From IMG/VR virus record IMGVR_UViG_3300045284_000169, positions 1 to 38,533 of that record: 38,533 bases of DNA, one strand, 5' to 3'. Position numbers and translations under genes: made by a program. The notes below the pieces were generated by a model that did no database searches, was not told the DNA's origin, and was given only the letters and a program-made list of their open reading frames with translations. Source of the stretch: a virus. Of the stretch, positions 1 to 7,900 are shown in pieces (positions within the stretch are counted from its first letter, which is position 1; every line of letters begins with the position of its first letter).

Positions 1-127
1 CACGTCTACCGTTAGCCGCATCCAAACCCGCAAGAACTGGGAGCACGTCGACTAGCTTGCCCCGTTCAAAAGGACGCCCCAGGTGTCGCGCATCTCCTGG
101 TGGCCGTAGATGACCTCAACCGCGAGC
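1..127. repeat. Terminal direct repeat, left copy
   Basis: These 127 bases are identical to 38407-38533. An exact overlap at the two ends means the contig closes into a circle of 38,406 bp; the odd length of 127 is a common maximum k-mer in assemblers, so it is more likely an assembly overlap than a biological terminal repeat. Bases 1-55 (+) are the 3' end of the HNH endonuclease gene whose full copy lies at 37886-38461. Confidence 0.97.
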
Positions 128-906
128 TTCCACGTGAACGTGTCGATGTCGTAGAAGATGTGCGTTTTCGGCGTTCGCTGGACCACCAGCGCGAGCGCGT
201 CACGGTGGAACACGGCGTTGTTCGCCTGACCGCCCGCTGGCTTGACCAGGTTGGTGGTGACGGCCAGGTTCAGCCCGTACATATCGCCGAGCATGCCCGA
301 CTTGGTCGGATACTGGCTCGTGCCGATATACAGCGCGTTGCTCCAGCGATCGAGCGCGAGCTTGGCGACCTTCTCGGCCGGGCTCATGATGAAGAACCGA
401 TCGTCCTGCGGCACGTCGGCGTCGTCGAGCAGTTTCACGGCCGCGAGCACGTTGGCGTCCGTGGCCGCGGTCCCCAGCGTACCGACCACTTGCGAAAAGC
501 CCGCGAAGTCGGTGGCGAGCTTGGTGTCGATGTCCTTGGCGACCGCGTAGCCGAGCTTGCGCTGGTACTCATTCTGGGTGTCGACGATCGACTGGACCTT
601 GACAATGTCCTCGATGCCGACTGCGGCGTAGGACCAGATGTTTAACGTGATCGTGGTCGCGGTCTCAGCTACCGTCTCGTACGTGATGACGGCATTTTCC
701 GCTTTGGCACGTGCGGCCAGGTTGCCAATGCTGGCGACCTTGACGGTCTTGCCTACGCTGGCGTCGTCCTCGAACCCGCGATTGACAGACTTGGCGATCA
801 CCAGGTTCGCCTCGGCCGCGCGCAGGACCTGGCGCGACCAGATATCGGGCGAGAAGACACCATCCGCGATCGTCTTGTCGACGAACTCCGTTGCCCCGAC
901 GGCCAT
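52..906 (-). CDS. Major capsid protein
   Basis: A 284-residue protein that should build the icosahedral shell. It has the look of an HK97-fold coat protein of podovirus/P22-like type: an N-terminal arm (AVGATEFVDKTIADGVFSPD), a helix with ASVGKTVKVASIG, a spine-helix segment ending in DIDTKLATDF, and a C-terminal strand with TWGVLLNG. The start ATG at 906 has a good Shine-Dalgarno AAAGGA 8-9 nt upstream, one of the better sites in the window, which suits a highly expressed gene. It follows the scaffold-like gene and precedes, across the circle junction, head-tail genes. Its stop is a CTAG palindrome (52-55) shared with the convergent HNH gene. A partial second copy of its 3' end is at 38458-38533. 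Family identity is by pattern recognition; a search would settle the exact subfamily. Confidence 0.85.
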   Translation of the reverse strand: MAVGATEFVDKTIADGVFSPDIWSRQVLRAAEANLVIAKSVNRGFEDDASVGKTVKVASIGNLAARAKAENAVITYETVAETATTITLNIWSYAAVGIEDIVKVQSIVDTQNEYQRKLGYAVAKDIDTKLATDFAGFSQVVGTLGTAATDANVLAAVKLLDDADVPQDDRFFIMSPAEKVAKLALDRWSNALYIGTSQYPTKSGMLGDMYGLNLAVTTNLVKPAGGQANNAVFHRDALALVVQRTPKTHIFYDIDTFTWKLAVEVIYGHQEMRDTWGVLLNGAS

Positions 907-924
907 TGGCTATTCCTTTCAGCG

Positions 925-944
925 CTCACCCCTGTTGGGGTGAG
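925..944 (-). promoter_or_regulatory. Hairpin in the capsid gene leader
   Basis: A perfect 8-bp stem, CTCACCCC / GGGGTGAG, with a 4-nt loop, lies between the scaffold stop and the Shine-Dalgarno of the capsid gene. There is no T-run after it, so it is not an intrinsic terminator. A 5' stabilising or processing hairpin for capsid mRNA is the likeliest role (inference). Confidence 0.6.
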
Positions 945-947
945 AGA

Positions 948-1895
948 TCAGCGCTGGCGAACCGGAATGTCGCGCTCCGTCACCCGATAGCGCACGCCCG
1001 GTTTCGGGCGCCCGTTCGAATCAAAGTAGGTGTCGTACTCGGCATCACTCATGCGTTGAACCTGCTCACCCGTGATCTCGCGGGTGGAGGAGGCTCGACC
1101 GCCTTCTAGCTCGGGCACGGGCTGATCGCCGTTGCTTTCGCTGAGCCACGCCTTTTTGAGCGCGGGCTCCCGACGTTTCAGCTCTTGTTCGACGGCCTCG
1201 TTCAGTCGGTGGCTGACCGTGGCCTGGTTGACGGCTTCAAGATACTCTGAAACTCCCTCGGCGTAAGACTTGCCGGCACCGAAGGTCTTGCCCTGGATCT
1301 CACGCTGCACGTCCTCTGGCAGCGTCTTCTGGAACGCGACCACGCCATCCATGAACGGCGCGGCCTGCTCAGCGGTGGCTGACTGCTGCGCGCGCTGCTG
1401 GATTTCGGTCGCGGTGAGCTGGCCGAGCCCGTAGTAATCCCCCGACGCCGCGGCCTCGCGCTTCTGTTTCTCGATCGCTTCCTGCTGCTGCCGCTCGACC
1501 AGGGCGCGCGCACGTTTGGCACCCATGTCGCCCACCCAGCCCTGGATGACCGGGTGCTTTTCGAGCTCCTCGAGCGGCACGTTCTTGAGCAGCGTGGCGA
1601 GCGCGTCCTTGGGGTCGCTCGAGTTCTTGACCTGGTCCCACCATTCGGGCTGTTGTTCGGGCGTCGCTGGCGCCTCACCCTTTTCAGGTGACTCGGTCTC
1701 GGTGGGTGGTGCTGCCTCAGACTCTCGAGCCGTCGGTGGCGGCTCTGGAGCAGGCGCAGGTGGCTCCGCGGCTCGAGCGCGTCCGTTGCGTCGCGCCGGG
1801 GCGGGCGGTGGCTGTGGGGCTTCCTGGGCAGTCTCCTGCGCGGCCGTTTCTTCCTCGAGCAGGTCGGGGTGGATGCCCCTGTCGCTGATGGTCAC
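948..1895 (-). CDS. Putative scaffolding protein
   Basis: A 315-residue, highly charged protein placed directly before the capsid gene, the usual place of a scaffold. Residues about 10-85 are low-complexity Pro/Glu/Ala-rich; the rest is helical and rich in Glu, Gln and Lys, with probable coiled coil, and the C-terminus is basic (residues RVTERDIPVRQR), as expected for a capsid-binding tail. The start is a GTG at 1895 that overlaps the TGA of the 45-residue gene upstream (GTGA). Role is assigned from position and composition only; I see no catalytic motif, so a prohead protease function is not supported. Confidence 0.65.
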   Translation of the reverse strand: MTISDRGIHPDLLEEETAAQETAQEAPQPPPAPARRNGRARAAEPPAPAPEPPPTARESEAAPPTETESPEKGEAPATPEQQPEWWDQVKNSSDPKDALATLLKNVPLEELEKHPVIQGWVGDMGAKRARALVERQQQEAIEKQKREAAASGDYYGLGQLTATEIQQRAQQSATAEQAAPFMDGVVAFQKTLPEDVQREIQGKTFGAGKSYAEGVSEYLEAVNQATVSHRLNEAVEQELKRREPALKKAWLSESNGDQPVPELEGGRASSTREITGEQVQRMSDAEYDTYFDSNGRPKPGVRYRVTERDIPVRQR

Positions 1896-2029
1896 TTCTT
1901 CTTAGCCGCGGCCTTCCGTTGGGTGCTGTAGGCAATGGCCACGGCCTGCTTGACCGGGCGGCCCGCCTTGACCTCAGCCCGGATGTTGGACTTGAACGCC
2001 GCCTTGCTCGCCGACTTCTTGAGTGGCAT
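1892..2029 (-). CDS. Small basic protein, DUF6496-like
   Basis: A 45-residue lysine-rich protein starting MPLKKSASKAAFKSNI and containing GRPVKQAVAIAYS, ending in a run of lysines. This pattern (MPLKKG..K..I..EM..GKP.KQA.AIA) is common to a family of small phage and bacterial proteins of unknown function often found near capsid or portal genes. Its TGA overlaps the GTG start of the scaffold gene. The net positive charge would suit DNA or nucleoprotein binding, but no function is known to me. Confidence 0.75.
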   Translation of the reverse strand: MPLKKSASKAAFKSNIRAEVKAGRPVKQAVAIAYSTQRKAAAKKK

Positions 2030-2091
2030 CCCTTAGCCCCGCGTTATCCCCGCCCTAACCACTGGCGACTATACTCCCGCGCAACACGAAA

Positions 2092-2154
2092 ATGCCCCGC
2101 ACCGCATAGGAACGGCCGGGGCCTGGCACCGAAGGGAATTGGTTGGTTTCGATG
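2092..2154 (+). promoter_or_regulatory. Structured leader element, copy 1
   Basis: Close relative of 23384-23446. Conserved blocks in order: ATGCCCC, GGAACGGCCGGGG, CACCGAAGG, and CGATGCA containing the start codon of the next gene. It can fold as GCCCC/GGGGC closing an inner CCG/CGG stem with GGAA in the loop; the stem lengths differ between copies but pairing is kept. AAGGGA would be the Shine-Dalgarno. A TATACT at 2070-2075 is a possible -10. It starts 60 bp upstream of a rightward gene inside the leftward operon. Confidence 0.65.
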
Positions 2155-2391
2155 CAGATTCAGTTTATCAAGCCTGCGCTGGTCGCCCTGTATTGGGCAA
2201 TCGAGTACCTGATGGCTCTGTTGACCATCATTGCCGTGCCCGCTATGGCAGTCGCCTCTGTCGCCAAATTGGTCCGCGAGCCGAGTATCGGCGAAGTGCT
2301 CTGGCTCGTGCTCTGGCTGGCGCTCAGTATCCCGGTGATCAAGGCCGGCCGTTACCGCTGGCGCGTACTCGATGCGCGGCGAGGCAAGTAG
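2152..2391 (+). CDS. Two-helix membrane protein, moron-like
   Basis: A 79-residue protein (MQIQFIKPALVALYWAIEYL...) with two hydrophobic segments, about residues 9-32 and 46-62, and a basic C-terminus. It reads against the leftward structural operon, between the 340-residue gene and the 45-residue gene, and has its own structured leader. The start at 2152 is preferred because the conserved leader ends exactly at this ATG; an in-frame TTG at 2143 is the alternative. Such lone reversed genes with their own control are typical of morons expressed from the prophage. A holin or superinfection-exclusion role is possible but not shown. Confidence 0.65.
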   Translation: MQIQFIKPALVALYWAIEYLMALLTIIAVPAMAVASVAKLVREPSIGEVLWLVLWLALSIPVIKAGRYRWRVLDARRGK

Positions 2392-2393
2392 GG

Positions 2394-3416
2394 TCAACGC
2401 TTCAGCGTCCCCGTCGTCGTCGGTGCCTGGAACTGGGGCAGCGTGTTCTTGATCTGAGCCAGCGCGTCTTGAGGGTCGAGCCCGTACTTCTCTTGCATCC
2501 CTTGAAGGACCATGCTCTGCGTGCTCGGCGCCGAGCGCAGGAACTCGTTGCTGTTGAGCTTGTTGGGGGTCGGGATCGCGTCCAGCACGCTGTTGATGCC
2601 CGCGGTGTTGGAGCCGGGGTCGCGGATGTCGTCGATGAGCGTCTGCAAGTAGCCCATACCGCCGCGCGTGTTGCCGCCCGCGGTCCCGACGCCGGCTACC
2701 GTGTTCGGCGCCGAGAAGCCAGCGACGCCCTGGCCGCCGAGTAGCCCGCCAAGCTGGCCGATGACCTGCTGCTGGCGGAACGGGTTCGCCTGAAGCGCCG
2801 CAGCCGCGTTGATCGCGCCGAGCTGCTGCGCGTACGCCTGCTGCTGGGCAGCGAGGGTCTGTTGACCACCAGGTACCGCGCCGAAGTTGCTGTAGCCCTG
2901 GCCGTACATCTCGGCCAGCGCTTGCTGTTGGGCGAAGCCTTGCTGCTGCGAGGCGAGGGTCTGCGCGCCGGTCTGCGGGACGCCCCACTGGCCGAACTGG
3001 GTGGCGTAGCTCGTCAGCGCCGGCAGGGTCGGCGCACCCTGGTACGTGCCGGTCTGGGCCGCGGCTGAGAGCGCGAGGCTTTCGTTGAACTCGCGCAACG
3101 TTTCCGAAAGCTTGTCCTTGTCGAGCCCAAACGACAGGTCGAACTGACGAACCGCCTCGGTGAACGCCTGGGCATTGCCGGCCTTCATCGCATCCATCAT
3201 CTGCTGCAGGGCCGGCCCGTAATCCCCAGCCCCAGGCGTACCTGGCGCGCCGGGCACACCCACGGTTGGGCTAGTGCTAGGGGTCCAGTTCAGGTTCTCG
3301 CCGCCCTGCTTTGATGCTGGCCCAGCCGCCTTGTTGTAGTCCGAGACGCTGGAGTAAGTACCTTCACCAGGATCGGCCAGTTCTTCGTGCCGTACGCCAG
3401 CAATCGTGACGCCCAT
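2394..3416 (-). CDS. Gln/Gly/Ala-rich virion-associated protein, unknown
   Basis: A 340-residue protein with a short conserved-looking N-terminus (MGVTIAGVRHEELADPGEGT), a helical section around residues 60-125 (EAVRQFDLSFGLDKDKL), then a long Gln/Ala/Gly-rich part with repeated QQ(A/Q)xAQQ blocks and a C-terminal DPQDALAQI motif. Its ATG overlaps the stop of the 508-residue gene by one base (TGATG). Position between the internal virion proteins and the scaffold suggests a minor structural or ejected protein. No domain recognised. Confidence 0.6.
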   Translation of the reverse strand: MGVTIAGVRHEELADPGEGTYSSVSDYNKAAGPASKQGGENLNWTPSTSPTVGVPGAPGTPGAGDYGPALQQMMDAMKAGNAQAFTEAVRQFDLSFGLDKDKLSETLREFNESLALSAAAQTGTYQGAPTLPALTSYATQFGQWGVPQTGAQTLASQQQGFAQQQALAEMYGQGYSNFGAVPGGQQTLAAQQQAYAQQLGAINAAAALQANPFRQQQVIGQLGGLLGGQGVAGFSAPNTVAGVGTAGGNTRGGMGYLQTLIDDIRDPGSNTAGINSVLDAIPTPNKLNSNEFLRSAPSTQSMVLQGMQEKYGLDPQDALAQIKNTLPQFQAPTTTGTLKR

Positions 3417-4942
3417 CAGTAGATCGCCCCCCGTAGCCGCGGATCGAGGTTGCCCAGGTTGTTGACCGCCAAGGGCGGCGGCACCGCGATCGTCATCGGC
3501 GACGCGAACGTCTGGCCACCCGTCCCTGGTGTGCCTCCTATTGACCCGAGCGTGTTGAAGTTCTGGACCGGCGCCACGTTGCGCGACTGGTCGAGCGGCG
3601 CGATCGTGACGGGTGCAGGCATGCCGCCGGTCTGTTGGGCCGTATTGGCCGCGGCCTGGGCGGCCACCGGTGCAGCCGGCACCCCGGACTGGCCCATGCG
3701 GTCGAACACCTGGTGCAGCACGCCAATGGCGACCTGGCCCATCGGCGACATCTCGGCACCCGGCGCGGCGCCGCGAATCATGCGCGCGGCGGCGTCGAGC
3801 GTGTTCTGGCCGCCGAACTGTTGGGTGATCGTGTTCTGCACCCCGGAGGCAAGGGCTTGGCCAAGCCCTGCGATGTTGCTGCTGGCCTGTAAGCCACCGC
3901 CCAGCATGCCGTAGCGACCAGCGGACCCCTGCGACATCCCGCCGGCACCAGTCAGGATGTTGTTCAGCAGTGAGTTCGCCGCGGTGGCCCGGCTCGAGAG
4001 CAGGTTGCCGCCAATCGTGCCCGCCGCGGTCTGGGCCTGCCGTTCAGTACCGAAGACGTTCGCCGCGGCATTGGTGCCGGCGGTCTGGAGCTGCGTCTCA
4101 GCGGTCTGTCCGGCCTCGACCTTGCGTTGCTCGAGCGTGGCAGCGTCGCTCGCGGCCCGCTGCTCGAGCTCCTGACCGCGAATAGCATTCTGCTGGACCT
4201 GGACGGCGTTCTGCTGCTGCTGCGTCAGATCCTTGAGTGTCTGGTCGCGCTGGTCGTTCGCCTGTTTGATCTCGTCCTGAGCCTTGAGGTACTCGAACTT
4301 CGCGGCCGTATCGGCGTCGCCCAGTTCGATGTGCTTGATCTGGGCCTCGGTCGCGCGCGACTGGGAGGCCGCGTTGGCCGCCGCCGTCGACGCGTTCTGG
4401 GCCGCGATCTGGTTCGAGACGATGGTGTTGAGGTTGTTGTTCTCCATCGCCGACTTCTGCACCGCGATCTGGTCGGCGTTGAGTCCCTGGGCCGCGGCGT
4501 CCTGCTGCTGCTTCCGCAGTTGCTCGTGGGTCAGGTAGCCGTTGCCCTGGCTCTGGTTGTAGGCCGCCTCGCGCGCGTCCTGATTCTTCTTTTCGAGATC
4601 GACCGCGGCTTCCTTGGCCCGCGTTTCAGCCGTGACCCGATCGGCGGTCGCTCGCGCGATGTTCTCGTTCTGTTCCTGCGGTGTTCGCGTGTCGGGAACA
4701 TCTGCGGGTCCCTTGACCGGGTCATAAAACACCGCGTTGGGGTCTTCGTTCGGCCCGAGGCCCTTGCGTTGCTTGATCGTGACGCTTCGGTTGTGGCCTT
4801 CAGGGTCGACCAGGATGACCGTGTACTGGTCGGGAACGGGGTTGTTGAGCTCGTTGACAACTTGCTGCGGGTCGCCGACCACCTTCCAGTCAGGGTGACC
4901 GAAGAGAGTCGGGATCTGCTGGATGTCCGTGACGCCCGCCAT
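3416..4942 (-). CDS. Coiled-coil internal virion protein, putative
   Basis: A 508-residue protein. Residues 1-60 are compact (FGHPDWKVVGDPQQVVNELN), the centre (about 85-290) is a long Glu/Gln/Ala/Lys-rich coiled coil, and the C-terminal third is Gly/Ala/Gln-rich with GGMSQGSAGRYGMLGGGLQ. This composition is typical of DNA-ejection proteins of short-tailed phages (P22 gp7/gp20 class, by analogy only). It begins immediately after the stop of the polyvalent protein (TAA then ATG), so the two are probably made and packaged together. Confidence 0.6.
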   Translation of the reverse strand: MAGVTDIQQIPTLFGHPDWKVVGDPQQVVNELNNPVPDQYTVILVDPEGHNRSVTIKQRKGLGPNEDPNAVFYDPVKGPADVPDTRTPQEQNENIARATADRVTAETRAKEAAVDLEKKNQDAREAAYNQSQGNGYLTHEQLRKQQQDAAAQGLNADQIAVQKSAMENNNLNTIVSNQIAAQNASTAAANAASQSRATEAQIKHIELGDADTAAKFEYLKAQDEIKQANDQRDQTLKDLTQQQQNAVQVQQNAIRGQELEQRAASDAATLEQRKVEAGQTAETQLQTAGTNAAANVFGTERQAQTAAGTIGGNLLSSRATAANSLLNNILTGAGGMSQGSAGRYGMLGGGLQASSNIAGLGQALASGVQNTITQQFGGQNTLDAAARMIRGAAPGAEMSPMGQVAIGVLHQVFDRMGQSGVPAAPVAAQAAANTAQQTGGMPAPVTIAPLDQSRNVAPVQNFNTLGSIGGTPGTGGQTFASPMTIAVPPPLAVNNLGNLDPRLRGAIY

Positions 4943-7900
4943 TTACGCCCTCGCCATCTCGCGCTGTTGTCGACGAATCAGATTCGTCTGCGCAACTTGC
5001 TGATTGATTTGCTCCGTCTCGTCCATATCTTGCAGTCGGCCCGCGATCGGTCGCCCGCGGCCCAGAATACGTCCCGCGGTCAGCGGGTCCACGCTTTGCA
5101 GCCACGCGCCGGCCTGATACTTGGCGGTGCGGTCGATCATGCTCGACCACATCTGCGCCTTCTGGTCATCGGTCATGCGCGCATAGCTCGGTTGCTTCAT
5201 TTGCTGGCTAATCTGCGCCAGCAGTTCGCCGCGTGCCTTGACCATCGCGCGCTGCTCGGGTGAACCGTCCTTGACCGGCACCGGGACACCGTTGATCGTG
5301 ACCGAACTCGGCTTATCATCGGGTGGGCTGACCTGGTAGCCCTTCCGCTCCAGCCGCGCGAGCTCCGCCGTCAGCTCACTACTCGGCTTGGTGGCCCCGC
5401 CCAGGATCGAGACGCCGCGTCCCCTCGGCTCGCCAGTCGTCGGGTCCAACTTAGGCGGCAGGAAGTGTGCGAGCGCGACATTGCGCGCGAAAGTCGGTTC
5501 CCAGATTTGCTGCGGCCCGCGCGTAGCAATGTCACGCACGAACGGGTCGACCATATTCTCGGCGCGAGCTAGGATCGATGGACTGAAGCGTCCGACGATG
5601 TCGGATGCGGTATCGGTCACCCCGCGCGTGAGCCCACCCTGACCCAGGCTCGCGAGCGTCTTCACCAACTGGAACCCAGGAACGCCCTCGACGATCGGCT
5701 TCATGCTAGCGTTGAGCGCCGCGCCGACGCGGTCGGTCACCTCGGGGTCGGGCTGTCGCCCAGTCTTCTCCCAGCTCTCGGCGAACGCAGCCATAACGCC
5801 CATCGGCACACCGTAGACCCCGAAGGTTTTGATCGGAATCCACTGGCCGGCGACCTGCACCGAGCTCGGGTGCTCGGGATCGTCCGGACCCGTGATGTTG
5901 CCTTCGCGGATTCCCTGCGCGACCTGGGCCTGGATCATCGACTCGAGCGCCATCTCGCCAAAGGCTTTCTGGGCCGCGAACGCATCGCCCTTCTCGAGCG
6001 CCTTGGCGATCCTGGCCACGCCCGACACCTGGGTGATGCCAGGAACACGCTGGAGCGCCGTCTGCCACACGCGCGACGGCGTCCCTGAAAACGGTATTTC
6101 GAAGTCGAGCAACGTCCCAAGCGCCTTGTCGCGCAGGCTCGAGCTATTGAGCAAATGCTCCTTCGTGTTGCTGAAGCCGGCCATGAGTTTGTCGAGTTGC
6201 GACGACTGCTGGCCTGCCTGCTTGGATTGGCCAAACACGCTCGTCGACCCACTCCGCGCGCCTTCGCGGTACAGCTCGTCGGCGTGCTGCGCCAGGTACT
6301 GATCCGCTTGTGGGGTGCCTGGTTTGATGTTGGCCTCGTCGAGCATCTGGAACGCCTTGGCGGCCATGCCCTGGTACTCGCCCAGCGTGCGCGTGAACAT
6401 ATCGGCCGCACCCATCACGCGGAAGACCGCGCCACTGCGACCGGTCCAGCCCGCCCCCTGGCCAAGTGTTGGCACCTGCAAGCCCTGTAGCGCGAGCTTC
6501 GAGTTCTGGAGCGCCTCGGGGATCGCGCGACCGAGCGCGGCCAGTCCCGCGGCAGCTTCGGGGCCACGGCCAGCCATCGCGAGCGCCGCCGGCTGACGCA
6601 CCAGTTCGATGGTGTTGCTGACCATGTCCATGATCCGCCCGACGGGGTCGAGCAGGATGCCTTGCTTGGTCATATCCATGACCGTGCCGACGTTGCGGCC
6701 AACCACGCGCCCTGACGGAGCCGGCGGCCCAGCGGTCACGCCACCGCGACGCAAGCTCTCGAGAATGGTCTGGTCGATCTGTGGTCGGGTGATCGCCGCC
6801 TTGGCCAGACCTGGTGCCGCGAGTCCCAGACCCACGCCACCGAGTGTGCGGCCAGCGCGCTCAAGCGGCCCGGCGTCTTCGGGCGTGCTCTGGTAGCCGG
6901 CATAGCCGCCAATGGCCGCACTACCGAGCCGGATAGCGTGCTCCGGGTCGATCTGGCCACCCTGGCGACCGCTGATGGCGTTACGGAGCGTGTTGAGCTT
7001 TGAACCAAAGATCACGGTCCCCTCGTCGCCGCCCCGAATGCCGTCATAGCCCGCTCGCTCGATGAGACGATTGGCTTCAGTAACACTCAACGCGTCGCGA
7101 CCGGTGGTCAGAAACCGCCAGAGGGCATCCGGCGAGGCAAGGTCCGTAGCTTCGCCCCCCGCGTCCGCAACGGTCTGTTTGACGTATTGCAGCGTGGCCG
7201 CCCGCTCAGGATCACGAGTCCGAAGCACCTGGCTCAGACGCTCGATCTCACCAGGGGTCACATCATCAGCCGTTTGCAGGTCGAACAACTTCGCGTTCGA
7301 CGGCATGTCAATGGCGCGGACATTTGCGCCGACGTATGACGGCTCGTCATAGTGCCCACGCTGGTCGCGAGCGTACATACTCGCGTAGTCAGGATTCGGG
7401 GTGACGTAGTACCCCGGTCCTAACGTGTTTTCGCCTTCGACCGCGGGTAAGTCTGTGCGAACCCTGTCGAAATCGGAGGTTGTGCCGTGGTACACGCGCG
7501 TGGTCGGCACTTCGGGTTCCACACTCGGACGGCGCGGCATGCCGGCGGCGAACCCGGCCTCGGCCTGCGCCGGCTGACGCGCACGCAGTGCAGCCTGCGC
7601 GGTCGGTGTGCCCAACCCAGCGCGCACACCGCGAAGGGCCGCCGGCCCGGCAATCGGCAGCGCCAGTGCACCGACCAACGGCGCGATCGGCGAATCGGGG
7701 AACAGTTCGCTCCCCGCCACGCCACCCACGCCAGACAGGCCCAGGAACATCGCGCCCTCAGCCAATGCCTTCATCGTCAACTGCTCGGGTCCGGTGACCA
7801 ACAGGCTCATCACGTTGAGCGGCGTGAGTGCGCTGAGCACCCCGGTCGCGAGTCGCTCCTGGCGCTCGTCCGGTTCCCAGCCCATGTCTTTGGCCTTCTG

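Noticed and set aside
4127-5263. 378-codon plus-strand frame opposite the coiled-coil virion gene
   Set aside because: Leu/Arg/Val-rich antisense of Gln/Glu/Ala codons; no start signal and it spans two well-supported minus-strand genes.
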